Source: an uncultured bacterium
GTDB taxonomy: Bacteria > Bacillota_A > Clostridia > Oscillospirales > Oscillospiraceae
Reading direction: 5' to 3'
NCBI GenBank assembly: GCA_945917385.1
Contig: CAMEHJ010000095.1
Span: forward strand, 1 to 5,535
Length of the DNA stretch: 5,535 nt
Shown in pieces: positions 1 to 5,535 of the stretch (positions within the stretch are counted from its first letter, which is position 1; each line of letters starts with the position of its first letter). The translations under genes and the position numbers were made by a program. A model generated the notes under the pieces. The model worked only from the letters and a program-made list of their open reading frames with translations. It had not been told where the DNA came from and ran no database searches.

Positions 1-540
1 CAGCGTGAGTGGTGGGATACCGGGGTGCGCGGGCGGAAACTCTGCCGGGAACTCATAGCCGTGGAGCCTGCAAACGTACTCGCAAAGCCACTCAGGGTGG
101 CTGTACATGATTGCGAGATGTCCGCAGGTACCTTTGCCGGGTATCTCCAGCAGAGAATTTTTATTGTCCGCGATTTTTCGGAGCACCGCGTTAACAAGCC
201 CCGCCGCGCGTGAAAGTGAGTGCCTGCGGCAGAGCGTCACGCTCTCGTTTACCGCCGCGCTGTCCGGGATCTTGTCCATGAAAAGAAGCTGATACGCACC
301 AAGCCTGAGAATATCTCTCACCTTCGGCTCAAGCTTTTTACCGCAGTAGCTGTCTATATAAAAATCGCATAGCGCGGTATTTTGAAGCACACCGAGACAG
401 ATGCGTGAAACGAGGGCTGAGTCGCGGCGGTCAAAGCCGTATTTTTTTATTGCATTGTCAATAACGGCGCCCGACCACGCCCCGTCGCGTCTGCATCGTT
501 CAAGAATCTCAAGCGCGGCGTCTCTCGCGTTTTTCTGCAT
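1..540 (-). CDS. rsmB: 16S rRNA (cytosine-C5) methyltransferase RsmB, N-terminal part (partial at left edge)
   Basis: The first 180 codons are open from the ATG at 540 to the left edge; the catalytic methyltransferase domain lies outside the window. The visible part is the NusB-like RNA-binding domain (about 1-125), with ALVSRICLGVLQN at 42-54, VRDILRLGAYQLLFMDKIPDSAAVNESV at 74-101, and GLVNAVLRKI at 114-123. The linker motif MYSHPEWL at 145-152 and PPLTL at 176-180 then lead toward the methyltransferase domain. Full-length members (about 430-450 residues) methylate C967 of 16S rRNA (E. coli numbering) using S-adenosylmethionine. The start lies two bases after the fmt stop, with AAAGG about ten bases upstream, a weaker site that fits coupled translation. 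Residues 165-173 carry four prolines and a His where the family has a helix, which is odd and may be sequence error. An NSUN/RsmB relative is the only alternative; the fmt-rsmB order supports RsmB. Confidence 0.93.
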   Translation of the reverse strand, partial: MQKNARDAALEILERCRRDGAWSGAVIDNAIKKYGFDRRDSALVSRICLGVLQNTALCDFYIDSYCGKKLEPKVRDILRLGAYQLLFMDKIPDSAAVNESVTLCRRHSLSRAAGLVNAVLRKIADNKNSLLEIPGKGTCGHLAIMYSHPEWLCEYVCRLHGYEFPAEFPPAHPGIPPLTL

Positions 541-542
541 TA

Positions 543-1463
543 TCAGTCTGCCTTTATTTTATGGCCGCGCAGGAAGTCTGCGGCCTTCATTCTCTTCTTT
601 CCGGGCGCCTGAAGCTCGGTTATCATAAGCGTTGCGCCGCCGGCACAGGCGATCTCAAGCCCTGCGTTCCCGGCGGAAACGATTTTACCCGGCTCTTTTT
701 CGCTGCGGTTGTCCGTATACTCCGCTGCAAAAACCCTGTAAACCGCGCCCTCCAGCTCCATGGTCGCAACCGGCCAGGGCTGAAGTCCGTATATGTGTTT
801 TACGATTTCTCTCGGCGTTTTGTTCCAGTTAATGGGCGAAATTGATTTGTCAAGCATGGAGACGTGCGTAGCCTCGGCATGGTTCTGCGGTGTTCTCGGA
901 GCGGTTCCGGCCTCGATGTCCCTGAGCGTTTTCACAAGCAGCTCCGCGCCCATGACCATGAGTCTGTCAAAAAGCTCACCGGAGGTCTCAAACTCTCCGA
1001 TCTCAGTCTGAGAGGTGTAGATGATGTCTCCGCTGTCCATCTCGGATGCGAGGTACATCGTACTCACTCCGGTCACCTTATCCCCGTTCAGAACCGCCCA
1101 CTGTATGGGCGCGGCGCCGCGGTATTTGGGCAGAAGCGAGCCGTGAACGTTTACAGCGCCGTACTTCGGCACTGCGAGAATATCGTCCGGCAGAAGTCTG
1201 CCGTAAGCGACAACGACAAGGATGTCCGGTGAGAGCGCCTTTATCTGTGAGAGTGCAGTCCCGTCCCTCATTTTTTCGGGCTGGAAAACAGGCAGACCGT
1301 TTGCGAGGGCAGTCTGCTTGACCGGAGAGAAACTCATCTCCATGCCTCTGCCCTTGGGCTTGTCGGGCTGGGTAAATACGCCGACCACGTCAAAATGCTC
1401 GTCTATCAGTTTTTGCAGGGATGCCGACGCGAAATCCGGCGTTCCCATGAACACAATACGCAT
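543..1463 (-). CDS. fmt: Methionyl-tRNA formyltransferase
   Basis: This enzyme transfers a formyl group from 10-formyltetrahydrofolate to the amino group of methionine on initiator tRNA, in the cytoplasm. The 306 residues fit the family (about 305-317). The N-terminal Rossmann-type domain begins MRIVFMGTPDFA. The loop QPDKPKGRG at 32-40 is the typical tRNA-contacting region. The active-site block NVHGSLLPKYRGAAPIQWA spans 105-123, with Asn105 and His107, and MDSGD at 142-146 supplies the third catalytic residue (Asp143 by alignment with the E. coli enzyme). The C-terminal OB-fold domain starts near 205 with ISPINWNKTPREIVKHIYGLQPWP and ends near LQAPGKKRMKAADFLRG. The ATG at 1463 has GGAG six bases upstream and lies 17 bases after the def stop. 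The TGA stop is two bases before the rsmB start, so these two genes are probably translationally coupled. Confidence 0.97.
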   Translation of the reverse strand: MRIVFMGTPDFASASLQKLIDEHFDVVGVFTQPDKPKGRGMEMSFSPVKQTALANGLPVFQPEKMRDGTALSQIKALSPDILVVVAYGRLLPDDILAVPKYGAVNVHGSLLPKYRGAAPIQWAVLNGDKVTGVSTMYLASEMDSGDIIYTSQTEIGEFETSGELFDRLMVMGAELLVKTLRDIEAGTAPRTPQNHAEATHVSMLDKSISPINWNKTPREIVKHIYGLQPWPVATMELEGAVYRVFAAEYTDNRSEKEPGKIVSAGNAGLEIACAGGATLMITELQAPGKKRMKAADFLRGHKIKAD

Positions 1464-1480
1464 ACCAATCTCCGAAATAA

Positions 1481-1987
1481 TTACTCTTCTTCGCTTTCAC
1501 TTGCGCGAATTTCATCCTCGCTGAGCATACGCTCGCACTTGGAGGTAAACACGACCCCGTCAAGATGGTCTATCTCATGGCAGAAGCAGCGCGCCGTAAG
1601 CCCTTCGCCCTCAACCTCAAACCATTCGCCGTATCGATCCTGTGCGCGAACCTTCGCGTACATCGGGCGAGTAACGATGCCGTATTCGCCCGGCACGCTC
1701 AGACAGCCCTCCGCGCCGGTCTGCTCGCCGGAGGTTTCGATAAGCTCGGGGTTAATAAGCTCGATGATATACTCATCCTCGTCCTCATTAACATTAGTCT
1801 CAATAACGAGAACCGCTCTGCGCAGAACGCCGACCTGCGGCGCGGCAAGCCCGACGCCGTTTGCCTGTTCAAGCGTGTCCGCCATGTCGTCAAGGAGCTG
1901 ATGCAGTCTTTCGTTGAAGTCGGTGACAGGGCGGCATTTTTTATATAGTCCGGGCTGTTCCTTTGTAACAATCTTTCTTATTGCCAT
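1481..1987 (-). CDS. def: Peptide deformylase
   Basis: This metalloenzyme removes the formyl group from the N-terminal formyl-methionine of new proteins as they leave the ribosome. All three family motifs are present: motif 1 GVGLAAPQ at 44-51, motif 2 EGCLSVPG at 93-100, and motif 3 HEIDH at 137-141. The expected metal ligands are Cys95, His137 and His141, with Glu138 as catalytic acid/base. At 168 residues it is of usual size for the short (type 1-like) bacterial form. Two acidic stretches are unusual: NEDEDE at 67-72, between motifs 1 and 2, and a tail ending ESEEE. The ATG at 1987 follows GGAGG with nine bases between. It stands directly before fmt, which performs the opposite step on initiator tRNA; this def-fmt pairing is widespread. 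Confidence 0.97.
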   Translation of the reverse strand: MAIRKIVTKEQPGLYKKCRPVTDFNERLHQLLDDMADTLEQANGVGLAAPQVGVLRRAVLVIETNVNEDEDEYIIELINPELIETSGEQTGAEGCLSVPGEYGIVTRPMYAKVRAQDRYGEWFEVEGEGLTARCFCHEIDHLDGVVFTSKCERMLSEDEIRASESEEE

Positions 1988-2001
1988 TTTTATTATCCTC
2001 C

Positions 2002-2018
2002 ATGCGCGCTAAGCGCAT
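2002..2018 (-). other. Small inverted repeat (possible RNA hairpin) directly before the def ribosome binding site
   Basis: On the transcribed strand the sequence reads ATGCGC, loop TTAGC, then GCGCAT, a perfect six-base-pair stem. The last base of the stem touches the GGAGG (1997-2001) of def. It lies in the 67-base gap between priA and def, the longest gap in the window. A T-run precedes the stem rather than following it, so it does not have the form of a terminator in either direction. The AT-rich sequence before it (about 2019-2041) might hold a weak internal promoter, but I cannot identify convincing -35 and -10 boxes. A role in def translation is inference. Confidence 0.45.
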
Positions 2019-2054
2019 AAAAATTCATACTCTTTATAAATTGGCATCTGTTTC

Positions 2055-4304
2055 TCAGTCTGCGGGATCGTTATCCGCGTAAATAGACACCCCGGCAAAA
2101 CGTTTATCCCTGTTGGCTTCGATTACTACATTTGAGATAAGCGTGCGGACGATGCTGTTTGCGGCGGTATAGACATTAACTCTGTAACGATAACGGTTGT
2201 TCACCTTTACGACAGGCAGCGGCGTCGGTCCAAGTACGACGGTATTTTCCCTTCCGTAAAGCTCGTGTTCAAGCCATGCGCGGATAAACCGGCAGGTCTC
2301 GACAACGCGCGCTTCATCCTGCCCCGACGCGGTAATTGCAAGAATGTCGGAAAACGGCGGCATATTCTGGAGCTTACGCATTTCAATTTCCGCGGAATAA
2401 AACGCCTTGTAGTCCTGTTCGGACGCCTGCAGAATCGTTTCGTTTTCCGGGGTATAGGTCTGGATAACCGCGCGGCCGGGCTTTTGTCCGCGTCCGCTTC
2501 TTCCAACGACCTGGGTTATGAGCGAGAACGTCCGTTCACTTGCCCGATAATCGCCGGAATACAGACTCTGGTCTGCGCAAACCCCCCCCACAAGGGTGAC
2601 GTTTTCAAAATTAAGCCCCTTAGTGACCATCTGCGTTCCGACCATAATAGGAATCTTTTCGTTCTTGAAACGCTCAAGCAGTACCTCATGCGAGCCTGCC
2701 GGAGTTACTGTGTCCGTGTCGAGCCTCAGCACCTCCGTCTCCGGAAACAGCGCCTTAACCTCCTGCTCAATCATCTGCGTACCGGCGCCGATGAAATTGA
2801 GCGCACCGCCGCACTCCGGGCACTCGCTGTCTACTCTGCGGGAGTAGCTGCAGTAGTGGCACATAAGACGGTTATTGTGGCTGTGATAGGTAAGAGAAAC
2901 ACTGCACCTGGGGCACTTGTAGGTATAGCCGCACTCACCGCAGCTAATAAGCTTGTTCGCGCCACGGCGGTTGATAAACAGAATACTCTGCTCACCGCGT
3001 TCAAGATTACCTTCGATTTCTTCCTTCAGCTTTTCACTGATGTATCCGCCATTGCCGCCTCGAAGCTCGCGCTTCATGTCTACAATGCTGACTTCGGGAA
3101 GCTTCATGTCGTTATAGCGCGAGTTCAGCTCAAAATAGTTGTAGCGCCCGGTCTGTGCCGAGTACATACTCACAATGTCCGGGGTTGCCGAACCGAGCAA
3201 AAGCATACACCCCGACTTTGCGCAGCGGTATTTAGCGATATCGCAGGCGTTATATCTGGGAGAGCTTTCCGATTTATAGGTCGGCTCCTGTTCCTCGTCA
3301 ATTATAAGCAGGCCAAGATTTTCCGTCGGGGCAAAGACGGCGCTTCGCGTGCCGATAATGACCCGCGCCTTACCTGCCTTTACCCGCTTCCACTCGTCAT
3401 AGCGCTCCCCCACCGACAGGCTGCTGTGCAGTACCGCGACCTCGTCTCCGAAATGCGAGGAAAAGGTGCGTATCATCTGCGGGGTCAGCGCGATTTCCGG
3501 CACAAGCAGGATAGACGCCTTCCCTCGCTCAAGCTGGCTCATGATGAGGTGGATATAAACGCTTGTCTTGCCGGAGCCTGTAACGCCGAATAGGAGCGAC
3601 GCGGACGTCTGCCCCGACATCGCAAGGTCGTTCAGTCCCTCATAGGCTCTTTGCTGCTGCGCGTTGAGCGTGGGAAGCGGCTCGATTTCGCCGAAGTGAA
3701 CCTCCGGCCGTCTGTAGCTCTCTCTGGAAAAAAGCTCGGTAAGCTCGCTTCTGCACAGCGCCTTGAGCGACTGTCTGGATGCTCCGGTGTGTCTCAGAAG
3801 ATCCTGCACCGGAAGACATTCAAATCCGCACAGCATATCAAGAAGCTGTGCCTGCATCGGAGAGCGGGCGCGCTTGTTATCGGCTATCTGGGATGCGTCC
3901 TCCGCCGGGACCGCGAGGCGCACCATCTCTATCGTTTTGTCCCGTGCCCTGCGCCGTCCGCTTTCGTCAAACCACAGTCCTGCCGGAAGAATGGCCTTTA
4001 CGGCGTCATACACCGTGCAGAAAAATCTCTCCCTCATAAAAAGGGCAAGCCTGAGCTGGGACTGCGTGAGTACGGGCGTATCGTCAAGCACGGAGAGAAT
4101 ACATTTGAGCTTGTCGTAATCGCTGTGTTCGGACACGGAGAGGACAATGCCCTCGCAGCGTCTGTTTGAGCGCGAAAACGGAACATACACCCTTGCGCCG
4201 GGTACCGCCTTATCGGCAAGTTCATCCGGCACAAGATAGTCGTACGGTCTGTCCACCCAGTATGTAGCGGCAGAAACCGCGATTTTTGCCACTGTACGGG
4301 GCAT
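2055..4304 (-). CDS. priA: Primosomal protein N' (replication restart helicase PriA)
   Basis: PriA recognises stalled or repaired forks and unwinds the lagging arm in the 3' to 5' direction so that the replicative helicase can be reloaded. The 749 residues fit the family (about 730-810). The 3'-DNA-binding domain covers roughly 1-105 (YWVDRPYDYLVPDEL near 15-29), followed by a less conserved winged-helix region to about 205. Helicase lobe 1 has Walker A GVTGSGKT at 240-247, PEIALTP at 269-275, GTRSAVFAP at 318-326, the Walker B box IDEEQE at 335-340 and GSATP at 371-375. Eight zinc-binding cysteines follow at 455, 458, 464, 467, 482, 485, 495 and 498. Lobe 2 has GAGTQ at 506-510, GTQMVTKG at 556-563 and QVVGRSGRG at 598-606; a C-terminal domain ends the protein. 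The box is DEEQ rather than the DEEH of E. coli and B. subtilis, which I recall as common in Clostridia. The ATG at 4304 follows AGGAG by six bases, 27 bases after rpoZ. A G8 run (2582-2589) lies inside the frame without breaking it. Confidence 0.97.
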   Translation of the reverse strand: MPRTVAKIAVSAATYWVDRPYDYLVPDELADKAVPGARVYVPFSRSNRRCEGIVLSVSEHSDYDKLKCILSVLDDTPVLTQSQLRLALFMRERFFCTVYDAVKAILPAGLWFDESGRRRARDKTIEMVRLAVPAEDASQIADNKRARSPMQAQLLDMLCGFECLPVQDLLRHTGASRQSLKALCRSELTELFSRESYRRPEVHFGEIEPLPTLNAQQQRAYEGLNDLAMSGQTSASLLFGVTGSGKTSVYIHLIMSQLERGKASILLVPEIALTPQMIRTFSSHFGDEVAVLHSSLSVGERYDEWKRVKAGKARVIIGTRSAVFAPTENLGLLIIDEEQEPTYKSESSPRYNACDIAKYRCAKSGCMLLLGSATPDIVSMYSAQTGRYNYFELNSRYNDMKLPEVSIVDMKRELRGGNGGYISEKLKEEIEGNLERGEQSILFINRRGANKLISCGECGYTYKCPRCSVSLTYHSHNNRLMCHYCSYSRRVDSECPECGGALNFIGAGTQMIEQEVKALFPETEVLRLDTDTVTPAGSHEVLLERFKNEKIPIMVGTQMVTKGLNFENVTLVGGVCADQSLYSGDYRASERTFSLITQVVGRSGRGQKPGRAVIQTYTPENETILQASEQDYKAFYSAEIEMRKLQNMPPFSDILAITASGQDEARVVETCRFIRAWLEHELYGRENTVVLGPTPLPVVKVNNRYRYRVNVYTAANSIVRTLISNVVIEANRDKRFAGVSIYADNDPAD

Positions 4305-4331
4305 CTGCGTCTCCTTTTGCCGAAATCTGTA

Positions 4332-4523
4332 TTACTTGTTTATCGTAAGCTTTCCGGTGTAGACCTCGTCGATCGCGGAGGAAACGGCCTTCTTGTCAAG
4401 AGGGATCTGCTTCTCTTCCGCATCCGCGGAGATAGCTCTTGCGCGTCTTGCAACGAGATTAACAAGCTGGTAACGGCTGCCGACCTTATCGACAAGCTCT
4501 GCAACAGGGGGATAAAGCATCAT
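4332..4523 (-). CDS. rpoZ: DNA-directed RNA polymerase omega subunit
   Basis: This 63-residue protein is the omega subunit, which binds the beta-prime subunit and helps assemble and stabilise RNA polymerase. The core family pattern is visible: PPVAELVDKVGSRYQLV at 5-21, the basic helix ARRARAI at 25-31, and the C-terminal block PLDKKAVSSAIDEVYTGKL at 41-59. This matches the short clostridial type; Bacillus omega is of similar size, and the enterobacterial protein is longer. The start is one of two adjacent ATG codons. The first (4523) has GGAG seven bases upstream and is preferred over the second (4520). Position directly after gmk is the conserved arrangement in both Bacillota and Proteobacteria. 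The link between GTP supply and polymerase is contextual, not shown by the sequence. Confidence 0.95.
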   Translation of the reverse strand: MMLYPPVAELVDKVGSRYQLVNLVARRARAISADAEEKQIPLDKKAVSSAIDEVYTGKLTINK

Positions 4524-4539
4524 AATAATTCTCCATTCT

Positions 4540-4557
4540 GCCGCATATGGCTGCGGC
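4540..4557 (-). other. Small inverted repeat (possible RNA hairpin) between gmk and rpoZ
   Basis: On the transcribed strand the sequence reads GCCGCA, a six-base loop GCCATA, then TGCGGC, a perfect six-base-pair, GC-rich stem. It stands in the 51-base gmk-rpoZ gap, five bases before the GGAG of the rpoZ ribosome binding site. There is no U-run after the stem on this strand, so it does not look like a factor-independent terminator. It could be a leader structure or an RNA-processing or stability element. It could also be chance, since the stem is short. Confidence 0.45.
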
Positions 4558-4574
4558 CGCCAATATAATAAAAA

Positions 4575-5177
4575 TTATTTTACCCAATCTTTGATGTCCG
4601 CAGCTTTGCAATGCTCCGCCAGCATGATTGCGGAAAGCTTTGCCGCGGCGACGTCTGCGTCGTCATTGACAATAACATAGTCATAAAAGTCGGCTTCCTC
4701 AAACTCCTGCTTTGCGCGGATGAGCCTTGCCTCGATCGCCCTCTGTGTATCCGTGCCGCGCTTTTCGAGACGCTTTCTCAGTTCCTCGACCGTAGGCGGG
4801 ATAATGAATATCTTTACACATTCGGGCATTTTTTCGTTGACCTGTCTTGCACCCTGAACCTCAATATCAAGAATGACGTTCATGCCGGAACTCAGTTTTT
4901 CCTCGACGTAAGCCTTCGGCGTACCGTAGGAATTGGCCACATACTCCGCGTGCTCAAGCAGCTCGCCGTTATTAACCATTTCCTTGAACCTGTCCGGGTC
5001 AACGAAGAAATACTCCCGCCCGTCAACCTCGCCGGGACGCGGCTTTCTTGTCGTAACGGAGGTGGAGAAGCACACATCGTCTCTCCCCTCGATAGCCTTG
5101 AAAACGACCGTACTTTTCCCTGCGCCGGACGGACCTGAGATAACAAAAAGCTTGCCTCTGTTATTTGAATTACTCAC
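4575..5177 (-). CDS. gmk: Guanylate kinase
   Basis: This enzyme phosphorylates GMP to GDP using ATP, in the cytoplasm, and is needed for GTP and dGTP supply. With the GTG start the protein has 200 residues, close to the usual 200-207. Numbering from that start, the P-loop GPSGAGKS is at 15-22. The GMP-binding segment [20 protein letters not shown] spans 40-59 with Ser40, Arg44 and Tyr56. The second GMP-site segment [15 protein letters not shown] is at 73-87, and the LDIEVQG strand is at 102-108. An arginine-rich lid follows (EKRGTDTQ and RLIRAKQEF). No key residue appears missing. The GTG start is preferred because GGAGG stands eight bases before it; ATG starts at 5192 (five residues longer) and 5303 (42 residues longer) are possible in frame, but the longer forms only add residues encoded within remA. 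The gene overlaps the end of remA by eight bases, which suggests translational coupling. A 51-base gap separates it from rpoZ. Confidence 0.96.
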   Translation of the reverse strand: MSNSNNRGKLFVISGPSGAGKSTVVFKAIEGRDDVCFSTSVTTRKPRPGEVDGREYFFVDPDRFKEMVNNGELLEHAEYVANSYGTPKAYVEEKLSSGMNVILDIEVQGARQVNEKMPECVKIFIIPPTVEELRKRLEKRGTDTQRAIEARLIRAKQEFEEADFYDYVIVNDDADVAAAKLSAIMLAEHCKAADIKDWVK

Positions 5178-5427
5178 CTGAATTTCCTCCATTATCTTCG
5201 TTGCAGCGTGCTGCAATATTTTCCGGTGTGAGTGCCGAGAGGACAACATTGCCGCTGTCCATAACGACGACAGCCTTGGTACTTCTTCCGAAGGAAGCGT
5301 CAATTAACAGCCCCTTCTCGCGCACATCCTGAATCATACGCTTTATCGGAGCGGATTCCGGACTTACGATAGAAATAATTCGCTCCCGTGAGACAAGATT
5401 ACCGAAGCCGATACTGACAAGTTTCAT
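5170..5427 (-). CDS. remA: RemA, extracellular matrix regulatory protein (DUF370 family)
   Basis: This 85-residue protein belongs to the RemA/DUF370 family, small DNA-binding proteins that in Bacillus subtilis form ring-shaped oligomers and activate biofilm-matrix and osmoprotection operons. The diagnostic blocks are visible: IGFGN at 6-10, [11 protein letters not shown] at 20-30, LIDASFGR at 41-48, and [14 protein letters not shown] at 53-66. The ATG at 5427 is preceded by AAGGCGG with six intervening bases, and the start lies 11 bases after the yicC stop, so the start is secure. R16 matches the Arg18 position of the B. subtilis protein and R48 matches Arg50, but the next position, usually Arg (Arg51), is Ser49 here. 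The C-terminal tail from about residue 75 ([11 protein letters not shown]) is hydrophilic, and its codons also carry the Shine-Dalgarno sequence of gmk. Its targets in this organism are unknown; in lineages without Bacillus-type matrix operons the role is unclear. Confidence 0.95.
   Translation of the reverse strand: MKLVSIGFGNLVSRERIISIVSPESAPIKRMIQDVREKGLLIDASFGRSTKAVVVMDSGNVVLSALTPENIAARCNEDNGGNSGE
5186..5190 (-). promoter_or_regulatory. Shine-Dalgarno sequence for gmk, inside the remA coding region
   Basis: On the minus strand GGAGG lies eight bases before a GTG at 5177. This is a near-ideal ribosome binding site and spacing. It decides the gmk start in favour of this GTG over the upstream in-frame ATG codons at 5192 and 5303, which lack a comparable site. 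The motif encodes two glycines of the remA C-terminal tail, so translation of remA passes through it. Confidence 0.8.
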
Positions 5428-5438
5428 CTTATACCGCC

Positions 5439-5535
5439 TTATTCTATGTTCTGGATCTGCTCCCTGATTTTTTCTATCTCAGACTTAAGGTCAACCACGG
5501 TGTGCGCGATATCGGAATTCTGGCATTTTGAGCCG
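5439..5535 (-). CDS. yicC: YicC/YloC-family endoribonuclease, C-terminal end only (partial at right edge)
   Basis: Only the last 31 residues and the TAA stop are in the window; the start lies beyond the right edge. The visible residues end in [17 protein letters not shown], which matches the strongly conserved C-terminal tail of the YicC/YloC family (usually about 290 residues). Family members are reported to be endoribonucleases involved in RNA decay; the catalytic part is not visible here, so function rests on the tail and on gene order. In Bacillota this gene normally stands directly before remA and gmk, as it does here. The stop codon overlaps the start of the remA Shine-Dalgarno region, suggesting co-transcription and perhaps translational coupling. 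The identification is good for such a short fragment. Confidence 0.88.
   Translation of the reverse strand, partial: GSKCQNSDIAHTVVDLKSEIEKIREQIQNIE

Noticed and set aside
864..1232. Plus-strand open frame (122 codons) opposite fmt
   Set aside because: It is a shadow of fmt, which has intact catalytic motifs on the other strand; the composition is unlike a real protein.
1395..1948. Plus-strand open frames opposite def and the def-fmt junction
   Set aside because: They overlap def, which carries all three deformylase motifs. The frames run across a gene junction and contain Ser/Arg-rich low-complexity sequence typical of shadows.
2002..2041. Factor-independent terminator after priA
   Set aside because: The stem is only six base pairs and the T-run precedes it on the transcribed strand instead of following it; def continues directly downstream in the same direction.
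2265..3593. Long plus-strand open frame (442 codons) opposite priA
   Set aside because: It lies wholly antisense to a priA frame with all helicase and zinc motifs intact. Its product shows no recognisable domain, and I saw no clear ribosome binding site. Long antisense frames are common opposite genes with this codon use.
4553..4560. Palindrome GCGGCCGC as an operator or site-specific recombination site
   Set aside because: It is an eight-base palindrome, part of which belongs to the gmk-rpoZ hairpin arm. No second copy or associated recombinase is in the window, so chance is the simpler explanation.
4611..5138. Plus-strand open frame (175 codons) opposite gmk
   Set aside because: It is antisense to a fully conserved guanylate kinase, has no recognisable motif, and would be the only plus-strand gene in a one-directional operon.
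5178..5303. N-terminal extension of guanylate kinase starting at the ATG at 5303
   Set aside because: The extra residues come from DNA that encodes RemA in another frame, do not match the kinase family, and lack a ribosome binding site; the GTG at 5177 has an ideal one.

Overview
The window is a stretch of conserved bacterial housekeeping genes, all on the minus strand. Read in the direction of transcription (right to left), the order is: end of yicC/yloC, remA, gmk, rpoZ, priA, def, fmt, start of rsmB. This order closely follows the well-known Bacillota cluster (in Bacillus subtilis yloC-remA-gmk-rpoZ-coaBC-priA-def-fmt-rsmB). RemA, the short omega subunit beginning MML, and the PriA motif variants point to Clostridia, probably an Oscillospiraceae/Ruminococcaceae-like gut lineage. 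The G+C content looks close to one half by eye. The genus cannot be fixed from this sequence.

Layout: 5439-5535 is the C-terminal end of the YicC-family endoribonuclease. remA (5170-5427) follows after 11 bases. gmk (4575-5177) probably starts at a GTG inside the last codons of remA. A 51-base gap with a small hairpin leads to rpoZ (4332-4523). priA (2055-4304) follows after 27 bases. A 67-base gap with a second small hairpin leads to def (1481-1987). fmt (543-1463) follows after 17 bases. rsmB starts 2 bases beyond fmt at position 540 and runs off the left edge. No gene-free stretch exceeds 67 bases. I see no tRNA or rRNA genes, mobile elements, CRISPR repeats or factor-independent terminators.

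The tight spacing, the single orientation and a Shine-Dalgarno sequence before nearly every start suggest one polycistronic transcript. Its products serve core processes: nucleotide supply and transcription (guanylate kinase, RNA polymerase omega), replication restart (PriA), initiator-tRNA formylation and its reversal on new proteins (Fmt, Def), rRNA modification (RsmB), RNA turnover (YicC) and matrix/osmotic regulation (RemA).

I looked for an undescribed system and did not find one. The points worth a second look are small: a Ser at a DNA-contact Arg position in RemA, two leader hairpins close to Shine-Dalgarno sites, a G8 run in priA, a proline-rich anomaly in rsmB near the left edge that may be sequence error, and the absence of coaBC between rpoZ and priA.
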